NCBI GenBank assembly: GCA_045642565.1
Contig: JAZUJE010000013.1
Coordinates: 62,001-126,000 of the forward strand
DNA: 64,000 nucleotides
Origin: UBA1764 sp045642565
Lineage (GTDB): Bacteria; Bacillota; Clostridia; Peptostreptococcales; Anaerovoracaceae
Reading direction: 5' to 3'
Made by a program: the position numbers and the translations under genes. Position 1 is the first letter of the stretch. Each line of letters opens with the position of its first letter. The notes beneath the pieces are model-generated. The model was not told the DNA's origin and ran no database searches. It saw only the letters and a list, made by a program, of their open reading frames with translations. Shown here one piece after another: positions 7,567 through 16,678 of this stretch.

Positions 7567-8514
7567 TTAATAAAACGTTGTAACGATTTCTTCGGGAACT
7601 TCAGCAGGCTCTATCTTTTGTACTATTAAAACAGGGCCTTCTTTATCGCCATAGGCTTTTGATTTCTTTATAGCAATTTTCGCTGTTATCATAACCCATG
7701 ATTTCGGAGTTGGTTTAGGCCCATTAAACTCACATGCAAGTCCTGCGGGTTGGATATCAGCCTCGCAACATGTCATAACCTCACGACCTATAACAAATAT
7801 TCCGGCAGGAAGACGACTTGAATTAGCACAAATACCCTTTACTTTAACTGTCTTTCCATCGTACTTATCAAGTTCCTCATCCATATCGCGATACCAAATA
7901 GCATAATCTCTATCGGCAATTTCTACGATATCTGCATTCAAATCAAATGGAAGTGGATCTACAATCTCATCAGGTATAACAGTGCCATCTTTCTTTTCAT
8001 AAACGATGTCACATCTTCTGTTTGCGCCACGAACAATCTTATGCAAATCATCCATACTGATTCTATCGTCATATCGATTAAATACAATGCAATCGCAAGT
8101 CTTGAGTTTATTAAATGCTTGTTGGCGCATATTAGCATTATATTGAATAAACGTACCGGCATCAGCAAACATAAATTCCTGATAAACCGTCCAATTGTCA
8201 GGCATTCCATAGAACAATTCTTCCATATCCCACATGCCATTATATTCAATCAAAACTCTTTGAGCATCATACTTTTTAACTAAGTTTGATAAATCTTTAA
8301 CTCCGAGATTAGATGCATCATCAATATATTCTATATAAGTGTTCTTATCACAAAATTTCTTTGGATCATACTCTATTTCGCCCTCTTCACATACAAGAAG
8401 CAGTGTGTTTTCACCTTCACAAAAACGAGGGTCCTCTAAAGTACCTTGAATAAATTTTGTTTTTCCAGACTCTAAAAATCCGGTAAATAAATATACAGGA
8501 ATTTCTTTTTCCAT
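7567..8514 (-). CDS. CobW-like GTPase fused to a C-terminal YcgQ/TIGR03943-like domain
   Basis: The 315-residue protein starts with a G3E-family P-loop, GFLESGKT at 12-19, and keeps an NKxD-like FNRYDD near 145, but it lacks the CxCC metal motif typical of COG0523 metallochaperones. The C-terminal third (about 195-315) is not the usual CobW C-domain. It reads as an OB-like domain (KTVKVKGICANSSRLPAG, VIGREVMTCC with C249/C250, WVMITAKI, GPVLIVQKI), resembling the C-terminal part of YcgQ/TIGR03943 proteins (COG3689). The ATG overlaps the stop of the His-rich CobW gene by one base, so the pair is coupled. A role in metal (probably zinc) handling follows from family and neighbour; the fusion assignment is by eye and needs a profile search. 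Confidence 0.7.
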   Translation of the reverse strand: MEKEIPVYLFTGFLESGKTKFIQGTLEDPRFCEGENTLLLVCEEGEIEYDPKKFCDKNTYIEYIDDASNLGVKDLSNLVKKYDAQRVLIEYNGMWDMEELFYGMPDNWTVYQEFMFADAGTFIQYNANMRQQAFNKLKTCDCIVFNRYDDRISMDDLHKIVRGANRRCDIVYEKKDGTVIPDEIVDPLPFDLNADIVEIADRDYAIWYRDMDEELDKYDGKTVKVKGICANSSRLPAGIFVIGREVMTCCEADIQPAGLACEFNGPKPTPKSWVMITAKIAIKKSKAYGDKEGPVLIVQKIEPAEVPEEIVTTFY

Positions 8515-9581
8515 TACAATCCAAATGCCTCTTTTACCAAATCTTCTTTAAGTTCTGCTCCAATTACACAAAGCATACCTGTAGGAGCAGCACTACCCTT
8601 TCTGATATCGGCCTCTCCAGGAGTGTAATCAAAATGAATCCATGTGCCTTCTTCAGATTCAACGATACCTTTAGCACGAAGAATCATTCCATATTTATCA
8701 GATTGTGAGAATTCATTTAATACAGCCTTAATTTCAGATTCCGAATACCTTTTTGCGGTCTCTACGCCCCAACTTGTAAATACTTCATCCGCATCATGAT
8801 CACCATGATGATGGTGATGGTGGTGATGATGTTCATGCTCATGATGATGTTCATGCTCACCTTCTTCGTGGTGACAATGCTCGTGTTCATCATGATCATG
8901 GTGATGATGACATTCACACTCAGGATCGTCACATTCATCTTCTTCCATATGTTCATGAATCATATGCTCAAGCTCTTCAGAAAGAGCATCCCTTCCATCA
9001 ATAGTAAGAAGCATTTCCTTGCCATCTAATGCATCCCAATCAACTGTCATTATAACCGCTTTTTCGTTCTTTTCTCTAAGCAATTTTTCAGCTTCTTCAA
9101 GTTTTTCAGAACTTACTTTTTGAGTCCTGCTAAGTATAATAGTATGAGCAAAGCTAACTTGATCATCGAAGAATTCGCCGAAATTCTTCATATACATTTT
9201 GCATTTTGTTGCATCAACAACTGCAACGAGCCCGTTTAATTCAAACTCAACCCCTTCAGTTGACATAACAGCAGCTGCAACATCCGAAAGCTTACCAACT
9301 CCACTTGGCTCAATGATTATTCGTTCAGGGTTATAAGTATCTACTACTTGTTTAAGAGCTTTTCGAAAATCTCCTGTAAGGCTGCAACAGATACATCCGG
9401 AATTCATTTCTTTAATTTCAACACCGGCATCCGCCAAGAAGCCACCATCTATACCAATTTCGCCAAACTCATTTTCAATAAGCACAATTCTTTGCCCGGA
9501 ATAAGCTTCATTGATTAGTTTTTTAATTAATGTTGTTTTTCCTGCGCCCAAAAAACCTGAAAAAATATCAATTTTTGTCAT
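8514..9581 (-). CDS. COG0523/CobW-family GTPase with His-rich metal-binding segment (zinc chaperone type)
   Basis: This 355-residue G3E GTPase has a P-loop GFLGAGKT at 9-16, the metal motif CICC at 63-66 in the GCICC context, ENEFGEIGIDG as switch region, and an EPSG motif. Residues about 207-263 are an extreme His/Asp/Glu stretch with a run of nine His, typical of metallochaperones that deliver zinc under limitation (ZagA/YjiA relatives) or of nickel insertases. The C-terminal CobW domain follows (about 265-350). Zinc is the usual cargo in Firmicutes but cannot be read from the sequence. It lies upstream of and overlaps the second CobW-like gene. No Zur-type operator is obvious in the 54 bases before it. 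Confidence 0.9.
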   Translation of the reverse strand: MTKIDIFSGFLGAGKTTLIKKLINEAYSGQRIVLIENEFGEIGIDGGFLADAGVEIKEMNSGCICCSLTGDFRKALKQVVDTYNPERIIIEPSGVGKLSDVAAAVMSTEGVEFELNGLVAVVDATKCKMYMKNFGEFFDDQVSFAHTIILSRTQKVSSEKLEEAEKLLREKNEKAVIMTVDWDALDGKEMLLTIDGRDALSEELEHMIHEHMEEDECDDPECECHHHHDHDEHEHCHHEEGEHEHHHEHEHHHHHHHHHGDHDADEVFTSWGVETAKRYSESEIKAVLNEFSQSDKYGMILRAKGIVESEEGTWIHFDYTPGEADIRKGSAAPTGMLCVIGAELKEDLVKEAFGL

Positions 9582-9635
9582 GCTTTCACCTCTTTAACAA
9601 GCATTTTTTATAATAAATTAGTTATTGCCAAAACA

Positions 9636-10667
9636 TCATTCCGGCAATAGATTCTTAGTATATTCAAAGACCTCATCACGAGTAAAACTTTCATGGTTTC
9701 CATCCATAGTCAAAGTCCAAGTCACTATTTCCCCGACATATGGAGCACAATATGCTCTTCTATCGCGGTTATCTTCAAAGAATTTAATTCTTCCATTAAC
9801 ACTATTATTATCTATATGGCCTGTAGTATCTACGTCATACTGCATATACATACCTACAAGACCTCCGTTATGAACATAACCATGGTCTGAATCATATCCA
9901 TCAATATTGATTATATTGGATACAATATCAATATAACCTGCAGCGTAAGCTCCGCCCATAAATTGTTCATCTTTTTCTTCTGCATTATTATCAATGCAAA
10001 CTAAAGTAATGTCTGCATTGCAATTTTCAATTAATCCATTGCCATAGCCAGCTATTCCGCCTATGCCAAAACATTTTGAGCTGGTTTCTAAATATCCAGT
10101 GCCACTAATATTTATATTTTTAACAGTAGCATCATTCATAAAGCCTGCCACAATGCCGGCAAAGACATTTTCATATTCGGTTGCACATTTCAATGAAACA
10201 CTTTCAAGCGTGAAATTTTCAACTGTTGCGCCATCAAGTATTCCAAATAATCCACAAAAACTTGTGTCATAAACTTTCATGTTTCCATCATAGGTTTGGG
10301 CAATTCCGCTTCCGCATCCATCAATACTTAAATTACTGATAGTATGTGAATATCCATCAAAATGGCCATTAAAATCTTTTGGTGTCCATATCAACCCGCC
10401 CATGTCTATATCATTAGCCAAATAGTAGCTATTAGAGGTCCCTTCTGGGATTGCCATAAGTTCTTCTGCTGAATATATTGCTATAGAAGCATCGGAAATT
10501 CTGTCGGCAGCAATAAGTTCCGCCCTACTTGGTTCTTCAATAAGTTCTTCCTCAATCTCAGATGTTTTATCATCTTCAACAGCTTTTTTGCATGAGCAAA
10601 AAGAGATGCTCATAGTACATACTAAACCTATAGTTAATATAATCTTTAACAACTTTTTCTGATACAT
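9636..10667 (-). CDS. Lipoprotein with GLUG-type repeats
   Basis: The 343-residue protein starts with a lipoprotein signal (basic MYQKK, hydrophobic core, Cys at 24 and 26, C26 more likely modified), so it should be anchored on the outer face of the membrane. The body has repeated blocks such as FNGHFDGYSHTISNLSI, GLFGILDGATVENFTL, AGIVAGFMNDATVKNINI and IGGIAGYGNGLIENC, the pattern of GLUG repeats that build a right-handed beta helix. Such proteins are usually surface adhesins or scaffolds. No catalytic signature is visible. It sits in a close-packed operon between a PfkB kinase gene and the CobW genes with 8 and 54 base gaps. Its link to those functions is unclear. Confidence 0.85.
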   Translation of the reverse strand: MYQKKLLKIILTIGLVCTMSISFCSCKKAVEDDKTSEIEEELIEEPSRAELIAADRISDASIAIYSAEELMAIPEGTSNSYYLANDIDMGGLIWTPKDFNGHFDGYSHTISNLSIDGCGSGIAQTYDGNMKVYDTSFCGLFGILDGATVENFTLESVSLKCATEYENVFAGIVAGFMNDATVKNINISGTGYLETSSKCFGIGGIAGYGNGLIENCNADITLVCIDNNAEEKDEQFMGGAYAAGYIDIVSNIINIDGYDSDHGYVHNGGLVGMYMQYDVDTTGHIDNNSVNGRIKFFEDNRDRRAYCAPYVGEIVTWTLTMDGNHESFTRDEVFEYTKNLLPE

Positions 10668-10675
10668 AAAAACCT

Positions 10676-11599
10676 CTATTTATAATCAAGTCCAAGTTCT
10701 TCTGGCAGGAACCTCGGACATACATTTTCGACTGTTGGTATTACAGCCGCAGCAAGTCGTGCGCCTATACTACATGATTCTGCAAGAGTGCGCCCATAAG
10801 TCATTCCGGCGCAAACTCCGGCAAAAAATGAATCTCCGGCGCCAGTAGTATCAACTACATCAACTTTTAGTGCCGGACAAAATCCCGAGAATCCTTCCGT
10901 ACTCGCATAAACTGCGCCATTTGCACCTAATGTAACAACCATGTTAGGAATTTTTGCAGCTTCGATTTTTTCAAGTAATATATCTTGAAGTTCATCTGAT
11001 GTTTTACCTTCGTAGTCTTCAGAAAAAAGTATTCCTGCTTCCTCTCTATTGCAAACAAGACATTTTACATCTTTAAAAAAGTCTCTACGCTCGATTGCAA
11101 TACTCATATTTGAGATTACCGCATATACATCTTTGTTGTATTTTTTAGCATACTCAAGCACTTTTTTTACTATATCTTTATCCATGTCAATTTCAAGCGA
11201 AATGCTATCGCATTGACTGAAGATTTCATCGCCATATTTTTCTATAACGCTTAAAATCGGAGTAAAATCCGGTCTCTTTGATATAGATGCAACAACATCT
11301 CCAGAATTGTCAAATATCGCAAGCCACTCTCCGAGGCCGTCTTTAACCTCTTTGATATAATTTGTGTTTACTTTGTGATGATTAAGTTTGCTAATTACAT
11401 CTTGCCCGGTGCCACTGTCATCTACCAAACTTAAAAATGTTGGACGAAGCTCTAAATTTGCCAAATCTTCCACAATGTTTCTTGAAACGCCACCGTGAAC
11501 GATTTCCACCTTGCCCATGTTTCTTCCATCCGGAATATAAGTACTTAATGGATAACCTTTGATATCAACAAAAACCGGTCCTATTACAACAATTCCCAT
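10676..11599 (-). CDS. PfkB-family carbohydrate/nucleoside kinase
   Basis: The 307-residue protein is a ribokinase-fold kinase: an N-terminal substrate block with GGVSRN near residue 36 and the C-terminal PfkB signature DTTGAGDSFFAG near 250 containing the catalytic Asp. It phosphorylates a sugar or nucleoside using ATP. The early GPVFVDIKG.P start and GGV.RN block resemble pseudouridine or adenosine-type kinases in the family, but the substrate cannot be assigned by reading. It lies 2 bases after the flavin reductase-like gene, in the ten-gene operon. No companion glycosidase for pseudouridine is seen, which argues for caution on substrate. Confidence 0.85.
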   Translation of the reverse strand: MGIVVIGPVFVDIKGYPLSTYIPDGRNMGKVEIVHGGVSRNIVEDLANLELRPTFLSLVDDSGTGQDVISKLNHHKVNTNYIKEVKDGLGEWLAIFDNSGDVVASISKRPDFTPILSVIEKYGDEIFSQCDSISLEIDMDKDIVKKVLEYAKKYNKDVYAVISNMSIAIERRDFFKDVKCLVCNREEAGILFSEDYEGKTSDELQDILLEKIEAAKIPNMVVTLGANGAVYASTEGFSGFCPALKVDVVDTTGAGDSFFAGVCAGMTYGRTLAESCSIGARLAAAVIPTVENVCPRFLPEELGLDYK

Positions 11600-11601
11600 A
11601 A

Positions 11602-12231
11602 CTATCTCTCAAAATGTGCTTTCTTACCGCGAGTAGGTTTTCCTTCTGCTTTGCGCTTTTTAATCGTCTTTGGTTTCATAACAGAATAACCATGAATACC
11701 TAAGCGCTTTGGATCCATACCGTAGTATTCTCCGTGAATATAACTTACCAAATCTGCTTTTTCAAATGCCACTCTTCCACTTTTTTGCATTAAGTTTGAG
11801 TCAACATGAACAGCAACTATTTCAGCCATAAACATATCATGGCTTCCCAACTTTTTTATACCAGTCACCTTACATTCTAAATTTACCGGAGATTCCGCAA
11901 TCATAGGGCATGATACCTTTTCTGCTGCAATCTTTGTAAGATGCATAGTTTCAAATTTATTTTCTTTCTCCCCACTCCGGCAACCGCAATAATCCATAGC
12001 AAAAACTAAATCTTTGCCAACAAGATTAATAACAAATTCGCGGCTCTTCTTTAGCATCGCATAAGAATGTCTGCTCGGTCTAACACTAATATAAGTCATA
12101 GGCGGCTCTGAATTAATAATGCCTGTCCAACCTATAGTTATAATGTTATCTTCGTTTCCATCGCTGCAACTCACCATAACACTTGGCAATGGCGCTAACA
12201 ATGTTCCGGGTTTTAAAGAAATCTTCTTCAT
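11602..12231 (-). CDS. Flavin reductase-like (FMN-binding split barrel) protein
   Basis: This 209-residue protein matches the flavin reductase-like/DIM6-NTAB family: TLLAPLPSVMVSC at the start, IITIGWTGIINSEPPM and YISVRPSRHSY for the FMN phosphate and ribityl contacts, then EFVINL. Members bind FMN and act as flavin reductases or small redox oxidoreductases in anaerobes. The C-terminal 30 residues are strongly basic (KTIKKRKAEGKPTRGKKAHFER), an addition outside the barrel that could bind nucleic acid or a membrane surface. It sits 12 bases after the ABC transporter gene. Natural substrate unknown. Confidence 0.85.
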   Translation of the reverse strand: MKKISLKPGTLLAPLPSVMVSCSDGNEDNIITIGWTGIINSEPPMTYISVRPSRHSYAMLKKSREFVINLVGKDLVFAMDYCGCRSGEKENKFETMHLTKIAAEKVSCPMIAESPVNLECKVTGIKKLGSHDMFMAEIVAVHVDSNLMQKSGRVAFEKADLVSYIHGEYYGMDPKRLGIHGYSVMKPKTIKKRKAEGKPTRGKKAHFER

Positions 12232-12243
12232 AACTAAATAATT

Positions 12244-13989
12244 CTAAACTAACAATTGTGTTCTATATAAATTGGCATATATACCATCTTTTGCGAGAAG
12301 CTCGTTATGCGTACCCTCTTCTTTTATCTGTCCTTCGTCCACAACAATAATCCTGCTTGCTTTTCTGATAGTGGAAAGTCTATGCGCTATTATCATACAT
12401 GTCCTTCCTTTCGCTAATTCATCAAAAGCATTTTGAATATGAGCTTCTGTCACACTATCAAGCGCAGATGTTGCTTCATCAAGAATTAAGATAGGAGGAT
12501 TTTTTAAAAAGATTCTTGCAATAGCAATTCTTTGCTTCTGGCCTCCTGATAATAATGTTCCCCTTTCTCCTACATATGTTGAAAATTGATTAGGCATAGC
12601 CATGATATCATCAAATATCTCGGCTCGTTTTGCAGCCTCATATACTTCTTCATCACTTGCAAGAGGATTTCCATATCTTATATTTTCCAGTACTGTATCG
12701 GCAAAAAGAAATACATCCTGTTGGACGATTCCTATACAATTATGCAAGGAGCTTTGTTTAATATCTTTAATATTTTGTCCGTCTATTTTAATGCTGCCAT
12801 TTGTAACTTCATAAAAGCGTGGTATCAATTGGCACATAGTTGTTTTGCCACCGCCGGAAGATCCAACCACAGCAATAGTTTCACCTGCATTAACATGAAA
12901 ACTCACGTTTTTTAATATTCCGACATCTTTACCGTACTCAAATGAAACATTCTCAAAATCTATTTCGCCACCTTTGACCGAAAGATCAATAGCATCAGAA
13001 CTATCCTGAATCTTTGGTTCTATCCGCATAATTTCTATAAAGCGATTTAATCCAGCCGTACCGGAGGCAAATGTTTCGGTGAAATTCACCAAGGTCCTAA
13101 TCGGTGTTATAAAAGCACTAATATATAAACAAAAAGTAATTAAGTCTATATAATTAAGTTCTTTTCGCATAATCATCCATCCACCAAAGGCCATTACAAT
13201 TACAGAAATTATGCAACAGAAGAACTCCATTGAGCTGTTAAAAACTCCTAGACATTTATAGAATTCTCGTTTAGATTCTTTATATTCCTCAACGGTTTTT
13301 TCAAATTTCTTATACTCAAGAGCTTCGTTTGAAAACGCCTTGCCTGTGCGCATGCCTGATAAAGTAGACTCTATTTGGCTATTGATATTGCCTTGGTTTA
13401 CTTTTACATCAGTAGCAACTCTTCTTCTCCAGGCCCTCATTTTAACCAGAACTAAAAAGAATATCGGCAGAACTATAGCCAAAATAATAGCCAATCGCCA
13501 ATCGATTGTTGCGACTAATATTAATGACCCAATAATAGTAACAGTTGATATTAAGACATCCTCTGGACCATGATGTGCAAGTTCAACAATTTCAAACAAA
13601 TCATTGGTTATTCTGCTCATAAGCTGGCCTGTTCTATTATGGTCAAAGAAACTAAAATCTAAATCTTGTATATGCTTAAACAAATCAAGTCTGATATCTG
13701 CTTCTACTAAAACTCCGAATCTATGGCCCCAAAACATTACTATATAATACAATAATGAGCGAATCACATATGCAATTGCAATTATAGCCATAACTGAAAA
13801 GAAAGCTTTATAAGCTTGATTAGGTAGCCAAGTATACATTGCAATTCTTGACACAAAAGGATAGATCAAATCTATTATGGCAACACAAAATGCGCAGCAC
13901 ATATCAAGAATAAATAGGCCCTTGTGATTTTTTAAGTAGTGAACAAAAATTTGTAAACTTGTTTTTGTTTGAAAATCTTTTGTATTCAT
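12244..13989 (-). CDS. ABC transporter, fused permease and ATPase (MsbA/LmrA type exporter)
   Basis: The 581-residue half-transporter has a six-helix membrane domain (about 15-310) followed by a nucleotide-binding domain (about 340-575) with Walker A GSSGGGKTT, signature LSGGQKQR, Walker B ILILDEATSALD and the H-loop IIAHRLSTI. It works as a homodimer and exports lipids, drugs or peptides; only one half-transporter gene is present, so heterodimer formation with a neighbour is unlikely. The start overlaps the glpK stop by one base. Cargo cannot be assigned from sequence. Confidence 0.93.
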   Translation of the reverse strand: MNTKDFQTKTSLQIFVHYLKNHKGLFILDMCCAFCVAIIDLIYPFVSRIAMYTWLPNQAYKAFFSVMAIIAIAYVIRSLLYYIVMFWGHRFGVLVEADIRLDLFKHIQDLDFSFFDHNRTGQLMSRITNDLFEIVELAHHGPEDVLISTVTIIGSLILVATIDWRLAIILAIVLPIFFLVLVKMRAWRRRVATDVKVNQGNINSQIESTLSGMRTGKAFSNEALEYKKFEKTVEEYKESKREFYKCLGVFNSSMEFFCCIISVIVMAFGGWMIMRKELNYIDLITFCLYISAFITPIRTLVNFTETFASGTAGLNRFIEIMRIEPKIQDSSDAIDLSVKGGEIDFENVSFEYGKDVGILKNVSFHVNAGETIAVVGSSGGGKTTMCQLIPRFYEVTNGSIKIDGQNIKDIKQSSLHNCIGIVQQDVFLFADTVLENIRYGNPLASDEEVYEAAKRAEIFDDIMAMPNQFSTYVGERGTLLSGGQKQRIAIARIFLKNPPILILDEATSALDSVTEAHIQNAFDELAKGRTCMIIAHRLSTIRKASRIIVVDEGQIKEEGTHNELLAKDGIYANLYRTQLLV

Positions 13990-15470
13990 TACAGCAAGGC
14001 TCTCTTTACTGCATCATTCCAACCGGCTAAACGTTGTTCTCTTTCTTCTTGTTTCATGTTAGGAGTAAAGACAGTCTCTTCACCTCGTTGCATTTTTAGT
14101 TCTTCTTTATTCTTCCAAAAACCAACGGCAAGTCCTGCTAAATATGCGGCACCCTGCGCTGTTGCTTCTACATTAGCAGCTCTATAAACCGGAGCTTTAA
14201 TTAAATCTGCTTGAAGCTGCATAATTAAATTATTATGACTTGCACCACCGTCAACTTTTAAAGATTTAATTTCTTTAGCTATATCATCTTGCATAGCTTT
14301 TAGAACATCATAGCTTTGATATGCAAGCGATTCTATTGTTGCACGAACAATATGATTTTTTGTTGTTCCTCGCGTTAAACCTGTAATAATGCCTCGAGCA
14401 TACTGATTCCAATATGGAGCACCCATTCCGGTAAATGCCGGAACAAAATATACTCCATCTGTATCTTTAACTTGTCTTGCCATTGTTTCTGTCTCAGAAG
14501 GATCATCAAAGAGCTCGAGAGCATCTTTCACCCAATTTATTGCAGCGCTCGCGATAAATACCGATCCCTCTAACGCATAGTAAACTTTATTTCCTTCGCC
14601 CCATGCAATTGTAGTCAAAAGTCCATTTTTTGAAAATACAGGCTTTTCTCCTGTATTAATTAGCATGAAGCATCCTGTTCCATAAGTATTTTTAACATCT
14701 CCGGTTTCAAAACATGTTTGGCCAAACAATGCACATTGTTGGTCACCAGCAGCGCCGGAGATTTTAATAGGAGCCCCAAAAATTGATGCATCCGTCTCTG
14801 CAAAAAGACCACTTGATGGACGCACTTCTGGAAGCATTGATTTAGGGATGCCAAGTTCTTGTAAAATTTCATCATCCCATTCAAGCGTATTAATATTAAA
14901 TAACATAGTGCGCGATGCATTAGTATAGTCTGTCACATGGACTTTCCCCGATGTTAATTTCCAAATAAGCCAAGTCTCCACCGTTCCAAATAGTAAATCT
15001 CCGGCCTCTGCTTTCGCACGAGCTCCCGGAACATTTTCTAATATCCAACGAACTTTTGTAGCCGAAAAATAAGCATCAATTACAAGTCCCGTCTTTTCTC
15101 TTATTGAATCAACTAAGCCTTTGTTTTTTAAGCTATCACAGTATTCAGAAGTGCGACGACATTGCCACACTATCGCATGGCAAATAGCTTCGCCTGTATT
15201 TTTATCCCAAACAATTGTTGTTTCTCTTTGGTTGGTTATACCAATGGCTGCAATATCTTCTGCAGTAGCATTGGCTTGTTTCATGGCATTTTTCGCAACC
15301 TCAAGCTGTGTTTCCCAAATCTCAGAAGGATCATGTTCTACCCATCCTGCCTTAGGAAAATATTGCTTAAATTGCTTTTGTGCGACAGAAACAATTTCAC
15401 TATTGTGATTAAAAAGTATACATCTGCTGCTTGTAGTACCGGCATCTAATGCCATGATATATTTAGCCAT
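13989..15470 (-). CDS. glpK: Glycerol kinase
   Basis: The protein has 493 residues, the normal length for glycerol kinase. It begins MALDAGTTSSRCILFN (phosphate 1 motif), carries NQRETTIVWDK, the GWVEHDP and Y.SATKVRW blocks and the FGGY signature region GGGASHNN-type segment (here VDGGASHNNLIMQLQ) in the second half. It phosphorylates glycerol to glycerol-3-phosphate for glycolysis or lipid synthesis. No glpF or glpD is next to it; instead it lies between sdaA (9 bases upstream) and an ABC exporter. The histidine regulatory site of PTS-controlled GlpK was not checked by alignment. Confidence 0.95.
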   Translation of the reverse strand: MAKYIMALDAGTTSSRCILFNHNSEIVSVAQKQFKQYFPKAGWVEHDPSEIWETQLEVAKNAMKQANATAEDIAAIGITNQRETTIVWDKNTGEAICHAIVWQCRRTSEYCDSLKNKGLVDSIREKTGLVIDAYFSATKVRWILENVPGARAKAEAGDLLFGTVETWLIWKLTSGKVHVTDYTNASRTMLFNINTLEWDDEILQELGIPKSMLPEVRPSSGLFAETDASIFGAPIKISGAAGDQQCALFGQTCFETGDVKNTYGTGCFMLINTGEKPVFSKNGLLTTIAWGEGNKVYYALEGSVFIASAAINWVKDALELFDDPSETETMARQVKDTDGVYFVPAFTGMGAPYWNQYARGIITGLTRGTTKNHIVRATIESLAYQSYDVLKAMQDDIAKEIKSLKVDGGASHNNLIMQLQADLIKAPVYRAANVEATAQGAAYLAGLAVGFWKNKEELKMQRGEETVFTPNMKQEEREQRLAGWNDAVKRALL

Positions 15471-15479
15471 AAGATCTCC

Positions 15480-16676
15480 TTACTTTTTACTATAGAGGGC
15501 AGCAAGACCGCCATTTGCAGTCTCTCTGTATTTCTCAGATAAATCAAGTCCTGTCTTATACATTGTTGCTACAACATCATCAAATGAAATTCTTCTTGTT
15601 TTATATAAAAATCTCGAAAGGTTTACTGCATTAATTGCTCTCATTGCAGCAACCGCATTTCTTTCAATACAAGGAATTTGAACAAGTCCGTTTACAGGGT
15701 CACAGGTAAGACCAAGATGATGTTCCATTGCAACTTCTGCTGCATATTCAACCTGTTTAAGATTCATCTTATAAAGCGTAGCAATTCCGGCAGCAGCCAT
15801 TGAGCAAGCACTTCCTATTTCTGCCTGGCATCCACATTCAGCTCCGGAAATAGATGCGTTAGTTCTTATTACATTACCAAGCATAGCAGCCACGGCAAGA
15901 GCATCAATGATTTCTGAATCAGGAAAGCCTTTCGAACGACTCATGTAGTACATAACTGCAGGAATAACTCCACAACTTCCACATGTTGGAGCTGTTACAA
16001 CCAAATGCTCATCTGCATTTTCTTCACTAACTGCATAAGCATATGCCGACAAGAGTCTATCCATTTCAATATCAGAACTTTCATTATAGCAGCGCATTTC
16101 ATAAAGCATTTTTGCTTTGCGTTTTATTTCAAGCCCACCTGGTAAAATGCCTTCAGCTTTCAACCCTGATTCAACGCAGTTTTGCATAGCCTTCCACATT
16201 TCAGCCAAATAGTCTTTTAACGCATAACCTTCAATAGAGTAGATAAATTCACTCATGCTGATGTCTTTATCCATGCACTCATCAATTATTTCTGATAGAT
16301 TTTTCTGAGGATAAACTTCTGCAGATTCTTCAGGGTCTTCGCCAAGAACTTGAATAGATCCGCCACCTATACTTAATATTGTTATTTCTCCAATAGTTTC
16401 GCCTGCTTTTTTTGCAACAAATTTCATTGTATTTGGATGAGGCAAATCAGTTTTTTCAATATCAGTATTAACTTCTGCATTAGGAAGTGCGCTTAAAATA
16501 GACTTACCTGTTCCATGCCCAGCACCTGTAAAAGCCAATGATCCATATAATGTCACATCAAACTTATCTGCCATAGGAAATCGTTCCTGAGCTAATTTTG
16601 CAGCTCTGTATGGACCTACAGTATGCGAACTGGACGGACCGTTACCAATCTTATAGACGCTCTTAATACTTTTCAT
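15480..16676 (-). CDS. sdaA: L-serine dehydratase (Fe-S type, single chain)
   Basis: This 398-residue enzyme deaminates L-serine to pyruvate and ammonia with an oxygen-labile [4Fe-4S] cluster. The N-terminal beta-type domain begins with GNGPSSSHTVGPYRAA; the alpha domain has the cysteine motifs APTCGSCGVIPA, AECGCQAEIG and GLTCDPVNGLVQIPC, which hold the cluster ligands. Both halves are on one chain, as in proteobacterial SdaA, instead of the split SdaAA/SdaAB usual in many Firmicutes. At 398 residues it is shorter than the roughly 450 of E. coli SdaA, with a trimmed beta domain. It lies 2 bases after the acyl-CoA ligase gene. Confidence 0.93.
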   Translation of the reverse strand: MKSIKSVYKIGNGPSSSHTVGPYRAAKLAQERFPMADKFDVTLYGSLAFTGAGHGTGKSILSALPNAEVNTDIEKTDLPHPNTMKFVAKKAGETIGEITILSIGGGSIQVLGEDPEESAEVYPQKNLSEIIDECMDKDISMSEFIYSIEGYALKDYLAEMWKAMQNCVESGLKAEGILPGGLEIKRKAKMLYEMRCYNESSDIEMDRLLSAYAYAVSEENADEHLVVTAPTCGSCGVIPAVMYYMSRSKGFPDSEIIDALAVAAMLGNVIRTNASISGAECGCQAEIGSACSMAAAGIATLYKMNLKQVEYAAEVAMEHHLGLTCDPVNGLVQIPCIERNAVAAMRAINAVNLSRFLYKTRRISFDDVVATMYKTGLDLSEKYRETANGGLAALYSKK

Positions 16677-16678
16677 AA

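Noticed and set aside
8796..9029. Met-rich plus-strand frame
   Set aside because: It is the complement of the His codon repeat (CAT/CAC read as ATG/GTG) in the COG0523 gene.
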